DNA of 64,000 bases from Polaromonas sp. (GTDB lineage Bacteria; Pseudomonadota; Gammaproteobacteria; Burkholderiales; Burkholderiaceae_C): assembly GCF_016185115.1 (NCBI RefSeq), contig NZ_JACPOF010000029.1, positions 126,530 through 190,529 of the forward strand. The letters run 5' to 3'. Shown here piece by piece: positions 39,066 to 48,305 of the stretch. The translations under genes were made by a program, and so were the position numbers. The notes beneath the pieces are model-generated. The model did not search any database. It worked only from the letters and a program-made list of their open reading frames with translations, and was not told where the DNA came from. The stretch's first letter is position 1; every line of letters starts with the position of its first letter.

Positions 39066-40493
39066 TCAGTGAACATTGTCGGCAATGTAGCGCTTGATGA
39101 GCACTGCGTCAGGCGGCATCACTTGCACGCGCTTGGGCAGGGCTTCAATGCCTTCGAACCTTGCCGGCCTGTCGGGAAGGCGGCCCAGCGCCTCTTCAAT
39201 GGTGGCTGCGAACTTGATGGGCAAAGCCGTCTCAAGCACGATCATGGGAATGCCCGGCTGCAGGTGTTCGCGCGCCACCTTCACGCCGTCGGCGGTGTGC
39301 GTGTCTATCATGGTGCCGAAGCGCCCATAGGTGTCCCTGATGGTCGCCAGACGATTGGCATGGGTGCTTTTGCCACTGACAAAGCCGTAGGTCGCCCGCG
39401 CCGATTTGAAAGCCGGCACATCGCTCAGATCGAACTGCCCGCTCTTGCCGAGCTGGTCATGGAAGAGCGCCCTGACCTTGTCACCGTCGCGCCCCAGCAG
39501 GTCAAACACAAAACGCTCGAAGTTGGATGCCTTGGAAATGTCCATGGACGGACTGGAGGTTTCGTGGGTGTCCGCGCTGGCCCGTACACGGTAAACCCCG
39601 GTACGAAAGAACTCGTCAAGCACATCATTTTCATTGGTAGCCACCACCAATTGGGCAATCGGCAGGCCCATCATGCGGGCGACATGGCCTGCGCAGACAT
39701 TGCCGAAGTTGCCCGACGGCACGGTGAAACTTACTTTTTCAGCGTTTGATTTCGTCGCCTGGATGTATCCGGCAAAGTAGTAAACCACCTGGGCCATCAG
39801 CCGCGCCCAGTTGATGGAGTTGACCGTGCCTATCCTGTACTTGCGCTTGAACTCCAGGTCGTTGGACACCGCCTTGACGATGTCCTGGCAGTCGTCAAAC
39901 ACGCCATCGACAGCGATGTTGTGGATGTTTTCATCCTGCAGGCTGAACATCTGCGCCTGCTGGAACGGGCTCATGCGGCCGTTGGGCGAGGTCATGAACA
40001 CGCGCACGCCTTTTTTGCCGCGCATGGCATATTCGGCGGCGCTGCCGGTGTCGCCACTGGTAGCGCCCAGGATGTTGAGCTCTTCGCCGCGCCGAGCAAG
40101 CTCGTACTCAAACAGGTTGCCCAGCAACTGCATGGCCATGTCCTTGAAGGCCAGCGTCGGGCCGTTGGACAGGGCCTCCAGCTGAAGGCCGGCTTCCAGC
40201 GGACGCAGCGGCACGATTTCAGGGGTGCCAAAAACTTCAGGCGTGTAGGTCTTGTGGCAAATCGCCTTCAGGTCTGCATCGGGAACGTCATCGATGTAAA
40301 GCGAAAGGATTTCAAAAGCGAGGTCTGCGTAAGAAAGCGACCGCCAGCTCGCCAGGGTGAAATCATCGACCTGCGGGTACTGTTCGGGCAGGTACAGGCC
40401 GCCATCAGGCGCAAGGCCTTCCAGCAGGATTTCACAGAAGCGCTTGCGGCCTGATGCGTCCGAGGCAGCGGCCCTTGTCGAGAGATAACGCAT
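39066..40493 (-). CDS. thrC: Threonine synthase
   Basis: A 475-residue protein: MRYLSTRAAASDASGRKRFCEILLEGLAPDGGLYLPEQYP at the start, the PLP lysine in NGPTLAFKDMAMQLLGN, ATSGDTGSAAEYAMRGK and VPSGNFGNVCAGHVARMMG. Class II, longer threonine synthase. The ATG at 40493 overlaps the hom stop (TGATG). Converts O-phosphohomoserine to threonine. Confidence 0.97.
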   Translation of the reverse strand: MRYLSTRAAASDASGRKRFCEILLEGLAPDGGLYLPEQYPQVDDFTLASWRSLSYADLAFEILSLYIDDVPDADLKAICHKTYTPEVFGTPEIVPLRPLEAGLQLEALSNGPTLAFKDMAMQLLGNLFEYELARRGEELNILGATSGDTGSAAEYAMRGKKGVRVFMTSPNGRMSPFQQAQMFSLQDENIHNIAVDGVFDDCQDIVKAVSNDLEFKRKYRIGTVNSINWARLMAQVVYYFAGYIQATKSNAEKVSFTVPSGNFGNVCAGHVARMMGLPIAQLVVATNENDVLDEFFRTGVYRVRASADTHETSSPSMDISKASNFERFVFDLLGRDGDKVRALFHDQLGKSGQFDLSDVPAFKSARATYGFVSGKSTHANRLATIRDTYGRFGTMIDTHTADGVKVAREHLQPGIPMIVLETALPIKFAATIEEALGRLPDRPARFEGIEALPKRVQVMPPDAVLIKRYIADNVH

Positions 40494-41824
40494 CAGACCA
40501 GCTCTTCCTTGCGAATGCGGATGATGGGTGCGAGTACGGTAGGCAGCGCCTGCATCTGCGCGAGGGCAGCATTCATTTTTGCTTCCACGCAATCGTGCGT
40601 GAGGATGATGAGGTCGGTCTGCGTGGAGCCCTCACCGCCAACTTCATCGGCTTCACGCTGCAGCACCGCATCGATGCTGATGCCGGATTCGGCGAGGATA
40701 CCGGTGACTTTTGCCAGCACGCCGGCTTCGTCCGCCACGTTCAGGCGCAGGTAATAACTTGTGACGACCTGACCCATGTCGAGCACGGGTGTGGTGCTCA
40801 TGGACTGCGGCTGGAAAGCCAGGTGCGGGACGCGCTGGGCGCTGTCAGCGGCGTGCAGGCGTGCGATGTCCACGAGGTCGGCAATCACCGCGCTGGCAGT
40901 CGGCTCACTGCCGGCGCCCTTGCCGTAGTACATGGTGGTGCCGACCGCATCGCCATGCACCATCACGGCGTTCATCGCCCCCTCAACATTGGCGATCAGG
41001 CGTTTTGCAGGGACCAGGCAAGGGTGCACGCGCAACTCGATGCCATTGGCCATCTGCTTGGTGATGCCCAGCAGCTTGATGCGATAGCCGAGCTGCTCGG
41101 CGTATTTGATGTCCTTGGCGCCGAGCTTGGTGATGCCCTCGACATAGGCCTTGTCAAACTGCACCGGCACGCCGAATGCGATGGCCGACATCAGCGCGGC
41201 CTTGTGAGCGGCGTCCACACCCTCGATGTCGAAGGTCGGGTCAGCTTCGGCATAGCCCAGGCGCTGCGCCTCCTTGAGCACCACGTCAAAGTCCGAGCCC
41301 TTGTCGCGCATCTCGCTGAGGATGAAATTGGTGGTGCCGTTGATGATGCCGGCAATCCATTCGATGCGGTTGGCCGTCAGGCCTTCGCGCAATGACTTGA
41401 TGATGGGAATACCACCGGCAACTGCCGCTTCAAAAGCCACCATCACGCCCTTGCGGTTGGCGGCTGCAAAAATCTCGGTGCCATGCACGGCGAGCAGCGC
41501 CTTGTTGGCCGTGACCACATGCTTGCCCGCCTCAATGGCTTCGAGCACCAGTTGCCTGGCGATGCCATAGCCGCCAATCAGTTCGACGACGATGTCGATC
41601 TCGGGATTGGCAATCACGGCGCGTGCATCGGCAACGACGGTGACGTTTTTGCCCACAGCCGCCTGGGCGCGTGCAGTGTCGAGGTCGGCGACCATGGCGA
41701 TCTCGATGCGGCGGCCAGCGCGACGCAGAATCTCGCCCTGGTTGCGCTGCAAGACGTTGAACACACCGCTGCCCACCGTGCCTATGCCCAGAAGGCCTAC
41801 CTTGATTGATTTCAAACTCGTCAC
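40493..41824 (-). CDS. hom: Homoserine dehydrogenase
   Basis: About 443 residues from a GTG at 41824 (VTSLKSIKVGLLGIGTVGSG). An in-frame TTG at 41878 would add 18 residues. Domains: NAD(P)-binding GLLGIGTVGSGV, catalytic domain with AGIINGTTNFILSEM and GVDAAHKAALMSAIAFG, and a C-terminal ACT domain (LRLNVADEAGVLAKVTGILAESGISI) for feedback by threonine. It is coupled to thrC; both follow the aminotransferase gene. Confidence 0.96.
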   Translation of the reverse strand: MTSLKSIKVGLLGIGTVGSGVFNVLQRNQGEILRRAGRRIEIAMVADLDTARAQAAVGKNVTVVADARAVIANPEIDIVVELIGGYGIARQLVLEAIEAGKHVVTANKALLAVHGTEIFAAANRKGVMVAFEAAVAGGIPIIKSLREGLTANRIEWIAGIINGTTNFILSEMRDKGSDFDVVLKEAQRLGYAEADPTFDIEGVDAAHKAALMSAIAFGVPVQFDKAYVEGITKLGAKDIKYAEQLGYRIKLLGITKQMANGIELRVHPCLVPAKRLIANVEGAMNAVMVHGDAVGTTMYYGKGAGSEPTASAVIADLVDIARLHAADSAQRVPHLAFQPQSMSTTPVLDMGQVVTSYYLRLNVADEAGVLAKVTGILAESGISIDAVLQREADEVGGEGSTQTDLIILTHDCVEAKMNAALAQMQALPTVLAPIIRIRKEELV

Positions 41825-41884
41825 TTTTGTTTTCGCTTTCAGAACACTCTGGATTTTTATCTGCAACTCTGCCAACAAACCCGC

Positions 41885-43114
41885 TCAGGCGACCGGATGG
41901 GTCTTGCGGTAGTTTTCAAGAAACTTTGCAATGCGGCCAATCGCTTCACGCAGGTCTTCCTCATGCGGCAGGAAAACAATGCGGAAGTGGTCCGGGTTGG
42001 GCCAGTTGAAGCCCGTACCCTGAACCAGCATGACCTTGGTTTCCTTGAGAAGTTCGAGGAAAAACTGGCGGTCATCGGTGATCGGGTAGACCTTGGGATC
42101 CAGCCGGGGGAACATGTAAAGCGCGGCCTGCGGCTTGACACATGTCACGCCCGGAATCGCAGTGATGAGCTCATAGGCCAGATCACGCTGGCGCCGCAGA
42201 CGGCCACCCTCGCCGGTCAGGTCATTGATGCTCTGATAGCCACCCAGCGCTGTCTGTATGGCCCACTGGCCGGGCACATTGGAACAGAGCTTCATGTTGG
42301 CCAGCATGTTCAGGCCTTCGATGTAATCCTGCGCCTGCTTTTTCGGGCCGGAGACAACCATCCAGCCCGCGCGGTAACCGCAAGACCTGTAACTCTTTGA
42401 AAGCGAATTGAAGGTCAGCGTCAGCACATCCGTCGAAAGGCTGGCAATGGCGGTGTGCCTGACGCCGTCATAAAGCACCTTGTCATAGACCTCGTCGGCC
42501 AGGATGACAAGTTCATGCTCGCGTGCAATATCCACAATCTTCTTGAGCAGTTCGTCGGAATAGAGCACGCCGGTCGGGTTGTTCGGGTTGATGACAACGA
42601 TGGCCTTGGTTCTGGGCGTGATGCGCGCGCGGATGTCTTCCGGGTCGGGCATCCAGCCATTGTTTTCGTCGCACAGGTAATGCACGGGCGTACCACCGGA
42701 CAGGCTGGTGGACGCGGTCCACAGGGGGTAATCTGGCGCGGGCAACAGGAGTTCATCGCCATCATCGAGCAATGCATTGGTGGCCATGGCAATCAGCTCA
42801 CTGGCGCCGTTTCCCAGGTAAACATCTTCAAGGGTCACGCCCTTGATGCCCTGCTTCTGGGTTTCATGCATGACGGCCTTGCGCGCCGCAAAAATGCCCT
42901 TGCTGTCCGAATAACCCGCCGATGCCGGCAGGTTGCGGATCATGTCCTGCTGGACCTCTTCGGGTGCGTCAAAACCGAACACCGCAAGATTGCCCAGGTT
43001 GAGCTTGATGAGCTTCTGGCCTTCTTCTTCCATTTTTTTGGCCGCGTCCATGATGGGACCACGTATGTCATAAAGCACATTGGCAAGCTTGGCAGATTTG
43101 GTAATCGGTTTCAT
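41885..43114 (-). CDS. Pyridoxal-phosphate aminotransferase, AlaT-like
   Basis: A 409-residue class I aminotransferase: NPNNPTGVLYSDELL, LADEVYDKVLYDG and the PLP lysine in FNSLSKSYRSCGYRAGWMV. The sequence style (KLANVLYDIRGPIMDAAKKMEEEG at the start) matches the AlaT/YfbQ alanine-glutamate aminotransferase group. In Burkholderiales this gene regularly precedes hom-thrC, suggesting a role in alanine or aspartate-family nitrogen supply. Confidence 0.93.
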   Translation of the reverse strand: MKPITKSAKLANVLYDIRGPIMDAAKKMEEEGQKLIKLNLGNLAVFGFDAPEEVQQDMIRNLPASAGYSDSKGIFAARKAVMHETQKQGIKGVTLEDVYLGNGASELIAMATNALLDDGDELLLPAPDYPLWTASTSLSGGTPVHYLCDENNGWMPDPEDIRARITPRTKAIVVINPNNPTGVLYSDELLKKIVDIAREHELVILADEVYDKVLYDGVRHTAIASLSTDVLTLTFNSLSKSYRSCGYRAGWMVVSGPKKQAQDYIEGLNMLANMKLCSNVPGQWAIQTALGGYQSINDLTGEGGRLRRQRDLAYELITAIPGVTCVKPQAALYMFPRLDPKVYPITDDRQFFLELLKETKVMLVQGTGFNWPNPDHFRIVFLPHEEDLREAIGRIAKFLENYRKTHPVA

Positions 43115-43230
43115 GCGTATTCTGGGATTAGGAACAGGAGCTGACCATCAACCCTGCCCGCAACTGGTGCACAGAAGGCCCTGGCTGCAGGAAAAATCGG
43201 GCGGAATCTATAATTTGACCACATAAAGTG

Positions 43231-43252
43231 CCTGTTTTCACTGGAAAACGGG
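43231..43252. other. Imperfect inverted repeat in the divergent gap
   Basis: CCTGTTTTC-ACTG-GAAAACGGG, with a single mismatch in the arms, lies between the aminotransferase and Mth938 genes. It could be an operator or a small hairpin. No regulator is assigned. Confidence 0.3.
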
Positions 43253-43307
43253 CAGTTCCCGCCCTGATACCGCCCCGTTTGCACCACGCTGACAACACCA
43301 CCTTCTC

Positions 43308-43697
43308 ATGAAACTCCAGCCTGACCGCCTCGACGTCCAGTCCATCCTCGGCTACGGCCCCGGATGGGTGGGTTTGGGCAGCAATGGTGTGGCTGAAAAA
43401 ATCGAACACAGCATCGTGATCGGCTCGCGCGGCGAAAAATTTGAATGGAAGTGCGCGAGGTTTGAAGACCTTACCGAAGCGCACTTCGCACTGCTGGCAG
43501 AAACACAGCCGGAGCTGGTGATTTTCGGCAGCGGCACACGCCTGCGCTTTCCGCCACCGGCCTTCATGCGGGCCCTGATGCAAAAACGCATCGGCATCGA
43601 AACCATGGACACGCTGGCGGCCTGCCGTACCTACAACATCCTCGCCGGGGAGGGGCGCCAGGTCATTGCTGCGTTGCTGATTGAGGCGGCAAGCTGA
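43308..43697 (+). CDS. Mth938-like domain protein (DUF498)
   Basis: A 129-residue protein: SILGYGPGWVGLGSNGV, VIFGSGTRLRFPPPAFMRALMQKRIGIETMDTLAACRTYNIL, the conserved core of the Mth938 fold related to the NDUFAF3 assembly factor. Bacterial members are widespread, with no proven biochemical role. Divergent from the aminotransferase gene and upstream of the peroxiredoxin gene. Confidence 0.92.
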   Translation: MKLQPDRLDVQSILGYGPGWVGLGSNGVAEKIEHSIVIGSRGEKFEWKCARFEDLTEAHFALLAETQPELVIFGSGTRLRFPPPAFMRALMQKRIGIETMDTLAACRTYNILAGEGRQVIAALLIEAAS

Positions 43698-43737
43698 AAG
43701 AGCAACTCTTTCAGGGTAAAATCTAGGGTTGCGTATA

Positions 43738-43754
43738 CCTCCAGGCAGTGGAGG
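43738..43754 (+). other. Small GC-rich hairpin before the peroxiredoxin gene
   Basis: CCTCCA-GGCAG-TGGAGG lies in the 102-bp leader of the peroxiredoxin gene. It is a possible 5' UTR structure. I do not recognise a riboswitch class. Confidence 0.25.
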
Positions 43755-43799
43755 GGCGCCGCGGCTAATTACAACCACTTTCGTCAGGGTCTACTCAGT

Positions 43800-44276
43800 A
43801 TGGCAGTCGTCGTCAATAAACTCCTCCCCGAATTTGAAGCGAACGCCACCAGCGGCGTCAAGGTCTCCAACCAGTCACACATGGGCAAGGTCGTTGTCCT
43901 GTACTTCTACCCCAAAGACAACACCCCCGGCTGCACCACCGAAGCCATGCAGTTCAGGGACCGCTACAAGGATTTCGTGAAAGCCGGCGCCACGGTGTTC
44001 GGCGTGTCGCGCGACAACATGAAATCGCACGACGAATTCAAGGCCAAGCTTGAACTGCCGTTCGAACTGATTGCTGACACGGAAGAAAAAATGTGCCACA
44101 TGTTCGGCGTGGTCAAGAACAAGATCATGTACGGCAAGAAGGTCAAGGGCATAGAGCGCAGCACCTTCCTGATCGGTGCAGACGGCACCCTGAAGGAAGA
44201 GTGGCGCGGCCTCAAGGTTCCGGGCCACGTTGATGACGTTCTCAAGGCCGTGAAAGCGCTGAAAAAAGCAGCCTGA
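43800..44276 (+). CDS. bcp: Thioredoxin-dependent peroxiredoxin (BCP/PrxQ family)
   Basis: A 158-residue protein with the peroxidatic Cys45 in KDNTPGCTTEAMQFRD. The position five residues later, Cys in E. coli BCP, is Met50. C99 (EEKMCHMF) is the only other Cys and could be the resolving residue, as in another PrxQ subgroup. VSRDNMKSHDEFKAKLELPFELI is typical of the family. It reduces hydroperoxides with thioredoxin. It is followed by a terminator-like hairpin before phoH. Confidence 0.95.
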   Translation: MAVVVNKLLPEFEANATSGVKVSNQSHMGKVVVLYFYPKDNTPGCTTEAMQFRDRYKDFVKAGATVFGVSRDNMKSHDEFKAKLELPFELIADTEEKMCHMFGVVKNKIMYGKKVKGIERSTFLIGADGTLKEEWRGLKVPGHVDDVLKAVKALKKAA

Positions 44277-44382
44277 GCACCTGAGGCCGTTGCGCAACAG
44301 TAGCGGGCAGGATTGAATTGCCCTGTCACCTGAGTTGTGCATAATGAGGCCATGCAGTTGAGTTTCACGACCGCGCTCACAG

Positions 44383-44414
44383 AAAAAGCCGCCCTGGTTT
44401 CAAGGCGGCTTTTT
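44383..44414 (+). terminator. Terminator hairpin between the peroxiredoxin and phoH genes
   Basis: AAAAAGCCGCC / GGCGGCTTTTT, a perfect 11-bp arm pair with a 10-base loop and T-run. It ends the peroxiredoxin transcript 34 bases before phoH, leaving little room for a separate phoH promoter, so partial read-through is possible. Confidence 0.8.
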
Positions 44415-44448
44415 CACTTCTTGAACCCCCTTCTGGAGAGTTATACGC

Positions 44449-46125
44449 ATGCCCTTGCCTCCCGCCCCGACAAAACGTGCCGCCCTCCTCTCCACCGACG
44501 CGCTGGACGCTCCGGCACGCTCACCCTCCAAAACTGCCCGTAATACCCATAATTCCGAGTCCTCGCAAAGACCCCCCGTCCTGGACCTTTTTGACAACCG
44601 TGCGACTGGCGGCGGCGACCACCCGGCGGCATTCAAGGGCAAGGAAACAGCCGGTAGCAAGGCCAGCACAGGCAGCTATAAACGCGAAGCCCCGCCGGCA
44701 CCCCTGCCCGTGAAAACCAGGAAGGCAAAGCACACGGGCCCCACCAAGCTTTTTGTGCTGGATACCAATGTCCTGATGCACGACCCCATGTGCATGTTCC
44801 GGTTCGAGGAACACGACATCTTCCTGCCCATGATCGTGCTGGAGGAATTGGACAGCAACAAGAAGGGCATGACGGAAGTTGCCCGAAACGCCCGTCAGAC
44901 CAGCCGCTCCCTGGATGCCCTGGCCGGTGCAAAAGATGCCGATATTGCCAAAGGCCTCAAGCTCAGCACCACCGGGCATGGCGAGGCCGGTGGCTGCCTG
45001 TTCTTCCAGACCAAGCCGCTGGACTACACACTGCCCATGAGCCTGCCGCAGGGCAAGGCCGACAACCAGATCCTGGGCGTTGTCGAGGCGCTGCGCAAGG
45101 AATACGCCCCGCGTGAAGTCGTGCTGGTGTCCAAGGACATCAACATGCGCGTCAAGGCGCGCGCGCTCGGCCTGGCAGCAGAGGACTACCAGAACGACAA
45201 GGTTCTGGAAGACGGCGACCTCCTCTATTCAGGCGCCCTGCCCCTGCCTTCGGATTTCTGGACGCGCCAGAGCAAAACCATAGAAAGCTGGCAGCAGGGC
45301 AGCCAGACCTTCTACCGCATTACCGGCCCCATCGTCGGCAGCCTGCTGATCAACCAGTTCGTATTTTTTGAGACCCCCGGTGAACCCCCGCTGTATGCGC
45401 GCGTGACGGAAATCCGCGCCAAGACAGCCGTGCTCAAAACCCTCAAGGACTACAACCACCTGAAAAATGCGGTCTGGGGCGTCACCACACGCAACCGTGA
45501 GCAGAACTTCGCCATGAACCTGCTGATGGACCCGGAAGTCGACTTCGTCACACTCGCAGGCACCGCAGGCACGGGCAAGACGCTGATGGCGCTGGCCAGC
45601 GGCCTGACCCAGGTGCTGGATGACCGGCGCTACACGGAAATCATCATGACCCGCGCAACCGTGTCGGTCGGTGAAGACATCGGCTTCCTGCCCGGCACCG
45701 AAGAAGAAAAGATGGGCCCATGGATGGGCGCACTCGACGACAACCTGGAGGTGCTGGGCAAGACCGACAGCGGCTCGGGCGAATGGGGCCGTGCCGCCAC
45801 CAATGAGCTGATCCGCTCACGCATCAAGGTGAAAAGCATGAACTTCATGCGCGGCCGCACCTTCCTGAACAAGTACGTGATCATTGACGAGGCCCAGAAC
45901 CTGACGCCCAAACAGATGAAGACCCTGATCACGCGCGCCGGCCCGGGTACCAAGATCATCTGCATGGGTAACCTCGCGCAGATTGATACGCCTTACCTGA
46001 CGGAGGGCTCATCCGGCATGACCTACGCCGTTGACCGCTTCAAGGGCTGGCCGCATGGCGGTCATATCACGCTGGCACGCGGCGAACGCTCCAGGCTGGC
46101 TGACTTTGCCAGCGAAGTGCTTTAA
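44449..46125 (+). CDS. PIN-domain/PhoH ATPase fusion (PhoH2-like)
   Basis: A 558-residue protein; the ATG follows TGGAGAG. A disordered, basic N-terminus (1-95) is followed by a PIN nuclease domain (KLFVLDTNVLMHDPMC, IVLEELDSNKKG, LVSKDINMRVKARALGLAAEDY) and then a PhoH-type helicase/ATPase (LAGTAGTGKTLMAL Walker A; YVIIDEAQNLTPKQMKTLITRAGPGTKIICMGNLAQID). Homologues act as RNA-unwinding, RNA-cleaving enzymes (family knowledge of PhoH2). Probably a role in RNA turnover. Confidence 0.93.
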   Translation: MPLPPAPTKRAALLSTDALDAPARSPSKTARNTHNSESSQRPPVLDLFDNRATGGGDHPAAFKGKETAGSKASTGSYKREAPPAPLPVKTRKAKHTGPTKLFVLDTNVLMHDPMCMFRFEEHDIFLPMIVLEELDSNKKGMTEVARNARQTSRSLDALAGAKDADIAKGLKLSTTGHGEAGGCLFFQTKPLDYTLPMSLPQGKADNQILGVVEALRKEYAPREVVLVSKDINMRVKARALGLAAEDYQNDKVLEDGDLLYSGALPLPSDFWTRQSKTIESWQQGSQTFYRITGPIVGSLLINQFVFFETPGEPPLYARVTEIRAKTAVLKTLKDYNHLKNAVWGVTTRNREQNFAMNLLMDPEVDFVTLAGTAGTGKTLMALASGLTQVLDDRRYTEIIMTRATVSVGEDIGFLPGTEEEKMGPWMGALDDNLEVLGKTDSGSGEWGRAATNELIRSRIKVKSMNFMRGRTFLNKYVIIDEAQNLTPKQMKTLITRAGPGTKIICMGNLAQIDTPYLTEGSSGMTYAVDRFKGWPHGGHITLARGERSRLADFASEVL

Positions 46126-46148
46126 AACCCCTGAAGCGCTCCAGAAAC

Positions 46149-46180
46149 AAAAAAGCCAGATCAGTTGATCTGGCTTTTTT
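46149..46180. terminator. Bidirectional terminator between phoH and tRNA-Val
   Basis: A perfect 15-bp palindrome arm pair, AAAAAAGCCAGATCA / TGATCTGGCTTTTTT, with a 2-base centre. It serves the forward phoH gene and the reverse tRNA gene. Confidence 0.9.
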
Positions 46181-46194
46181 ACGTCTTCAAAATC

Positions 46195-46269
46195 TGGTGG
46201 GAGATGCAAGTTTCGAACTTGCGACCCCTGCAGTGTGAATGCAGTGCTCTACCCCTGAGCTAATCTCCC
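46195..46269 (-). tRNA. tRNA-Val (anticodon CAC)
   Basis: 75 nt including an encoded CCA. The acceptor arms GGGAGAT / ATCTCCC pair fully. The D-arm is AGCTCAGGGGTAGAGC, the anticodon stem CTGCA-TTCACAC-TGCAG places CAC at positions 34-36, and the T-arm GCAAGTTCGAAACTTGC is canonical. It reads GUG. It lies just downstream of dnaQ on the same strand. Confidence 0.96.
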
Positions 46270-46298
46270 TTTCGGTCAGCCTAAGATTATATGCTGTT

Positions 46299-47021
46299 TC
46301 AGGCTGGGACCCCGGCCTGCAGGGCACCAACGCGCCACAGGGTCTTGCCCTTGCTGGCCTTGTCGATGTCGTCCAGCAGCTTTTCGTGCTCGGCGCTTTC
46401 CTGCTCGCTTGCCAGAATCAGGGGCAACTCGAACCTGCTCAGGTCTATGGACGGCGCGGCCAGGTCGGTCTGCACCGCGCCAGCGACTTCCATCATCAGG
46501 CTGTTCTGACCACGCGTGAGGTTGATATAGACGTCGGCCAGCAGTTCCGCGTCAAGCAGGGCGCCGTGAAGGGTCCGGCCAGAGTTGTCGACTTCCAGGC
46601 GATCGCACAATGCATCGAGTGAATTGCGCTTGCCCGGAAACATTTCCTTGGCCATCACCAGGCTGTCAGTGACCTTGCCCACACAGTGCCTGATCGGCTG
46701 CTGGCCTATCAGTTCAAGTTCCTTGTTCAGGAAGCTCACGTCGAAGGGCGCGTTGTGGATGATGATCTCGGCACCGCGCAAATATTCAAGCAGTTCGTCG
46801 GCAATGGCTTCGAACTTTGGCTTGTCTTTGAGGAACTCGTTGCTGATGCCGTGAACCTTGAGCGCATCTTCATGGCTGTCGCGGCCGGGATTCAGATAAA
46901 AGTGCCGGTTGTTGCCTGTCAACTTGCGGGCAATCAGTTCAACACAGCCGATTTCAATGATGCGGTCGCCGTTTTCAGCCGACAGACCCGTGGTTTCAGT
47001 ATCCAGAACGATTTGGCGCAT
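46299..47021 (-). CDS. dnaQ: DNA polymerase III epsilon subunit (3'-5' proofreading exonuclease)
   Basis: A 240-residue protein. Exo I is IVLDTETTGL at residues 3-12, Exo II is IIHNAPFDVSFLNKEL, and Exo III is HGALLDAELLADVY. The C-terminal tail for polymerase alpha binding is present. The ATG at 47021 (MRQIVLDTETTG) is chosen because upstream codons do not fit the family. Confidence 0.97.
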   Translation of the reverse strand: MRQIVLDTETTGLSAENGDRIIEIGCVELIARKLTGNNRHFYLNPGRDSHEDALKVHGISNEFLKDKPKFEAIADELLEYLRGAEIIIHNAPFDVSFLNKELELIGQQPIRHCVGKVTDSLVMAKEMFPGKRNSLDALCDRLEVDNSGRTLHGALLDAELLADVYINLTRGQNSLMMEVAGAVQTDLAAPSIDLSRFELPLILASEQESAEHEKLLDDIDKASKGKTLWRVGALQAGVPA

Positions 47022-47167
47022 GAGGCGATTATCGCTCTGACTGCCGCCCAATCCTGTGCACCAACATCAGGCGCCGGATGAATTCAGGCCTCAAAAGCGC
47101 AGCGAAAGGCCGTGAAGGACAGGCCTGAATATTGCTCCACCCATGAAACACTTTCACAGGGAATCAC

Positions 47168-48283
47168 ATGGTGCATGTTTTACGTTACGTCTTTCCGCTG
47201 ATGGCACTGTGTTTGCCAATGGCCGCACTGGCGGAGTCAAAACCCATCGTCATTGGCCAGACGTATATCCAGACCGGCCCGCTGGCCGGGCTATCCACAG
47301 ACCCGCTGATCGGCATCAAGGCCATGCTGGCCTCAGCCAATGAAGTCGGCGGAGTCAATGGCCGGCTGCTGGAGATCAGGCAGATGGACGATGCGTATGA
47401 CCCCGCGCGTGCGGGTGAAAACGTCAAGCAACTGGTGTCGGAAGGTGCGGTCGCCATCCTGATGCCGATAGGCACAAGCTCATCTGTGGGCGCCCTCAAG
47501 GCCGCGAATGATCTCAAGGTACCGCTGATTGCGCCTTACACGGGCGCAGGCCCGGTGGTTAAATTTTCGGACTACGGATTTCCAGTACGCATCAGCTTTG
47601 ATGAAGAGTACGGCCGCATCGTGAACCACCTGTTCACACTGGGCATCACAAAGATTGCCTTTGCCTACAACGACAATCCCGGCGCGAAATCCGCGATGGA
47701 GAGCACCAGGGCCTTTATTGAACAACGGGGCGCAAAAATGTTGGGCAGCGTGGCCATCAAAAACGATGCGTCTGACGCAGAGGCCAGAGCTGTCGAACTG
47801 GCAAAACTCAACCCGGTCGCAGTTGTCCTGTCGGCGACCAACCCCGTCACCGCAAAGTTCATCCAGGCCTACAAGAAGGCAGGCGGCGAGGCCAACTTCT
47901 ATTCTTTTTCCTTCCTCAACGGCCAGCAGCTTTTCAAGGCCATCGGCAAGGACGCTGTGGGCGTGGTGGTGTCGCAGGTCGTACCTTACCCATGGAACAA
48001 CTCGTCTCCCCTCATCGCCGAGTACCAGGCTGCGATGAAAAAAATAGGCGTGAATGATTTCAGCTACGGCAGCCTGGAGGGCTATGTCAGCACCCGGGTG
48101 CTGGTCGAGGGCCTGAAACGCGCCGGCAGCAACCCGACGCCGGAGGCCCTCAAAAAAGCGCTCGAAAATTTCAAATCACTCAACCTGGGCGGCCTCTTCC
48201 TCGGTTACGGACCAACCGACCACCAGGGCCTGAACTTCTCGGAGCTGTCGATGATCAAGCGCGACGGGGCATACGTCCGTTAG
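47168..48283 (+). CDS. ABC-type branched-chain amino-acid/aromatic-acid binding protein (LivK-like)
   Basis: A 371-residue type I periplasmic binding protein with a signal peptide cleaved near ALA-ESK. The fold shows PIVIGQTYIQTGPLAGLSTDPLIGIKAML, QLVSEGAVAILMPIGTSSSVGA and VPYPWNNSSPLIAEYQAAMKKIG. The ATG follows AGGGAATC. No permease or ATPase gene is adjacent, so it is either an orphan receptor sharing a transporter elsewhere or an input for a sensor. In this organism group such orphans often bind aromatic acids (inference). Confidence 0.9.
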   Translation: MVHVLRYVFPLMALCLPMAALAESKPIVIGQTYIQTGPLAGLSTDPLIGIKAMLASANEVGGVNGRLLEIRQMDDAYDPARAGENVKQLVSEGAVAILMPIGTSSSVGALKAANDLKVPLIAPYTGAGPVVKFSDYGFPVRISFDEEYGRIVNHLFTLGITKIAFAYNDNPGAKSAMESTRAFIEQRGAKMLGSVAIKNDASDAEARAVELAKLNPVAVVLSATNPVTAKFIQAYKKAGGEANFYSFSFLNGQQLFKAIGKDAVGVVVSQVVPYPWNNSSPLIAEYQAAMKKIGVNDFSYGSLEGYVSTRVLVEGLKRAGSNPTPEALKKALENFKSLNLGGLFLGYGPTDHQGLNFSELSMIKRDGAYVR

Positions 48284-48305
48284 CCCGATTCAAGCCGGAC
48301 TAAAG

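Noticed and set aside
43738-43754. Riboswitch before the peroxiredoxin gene
   Set aside because: Only one short hairpin is visible and it matches no class I know.
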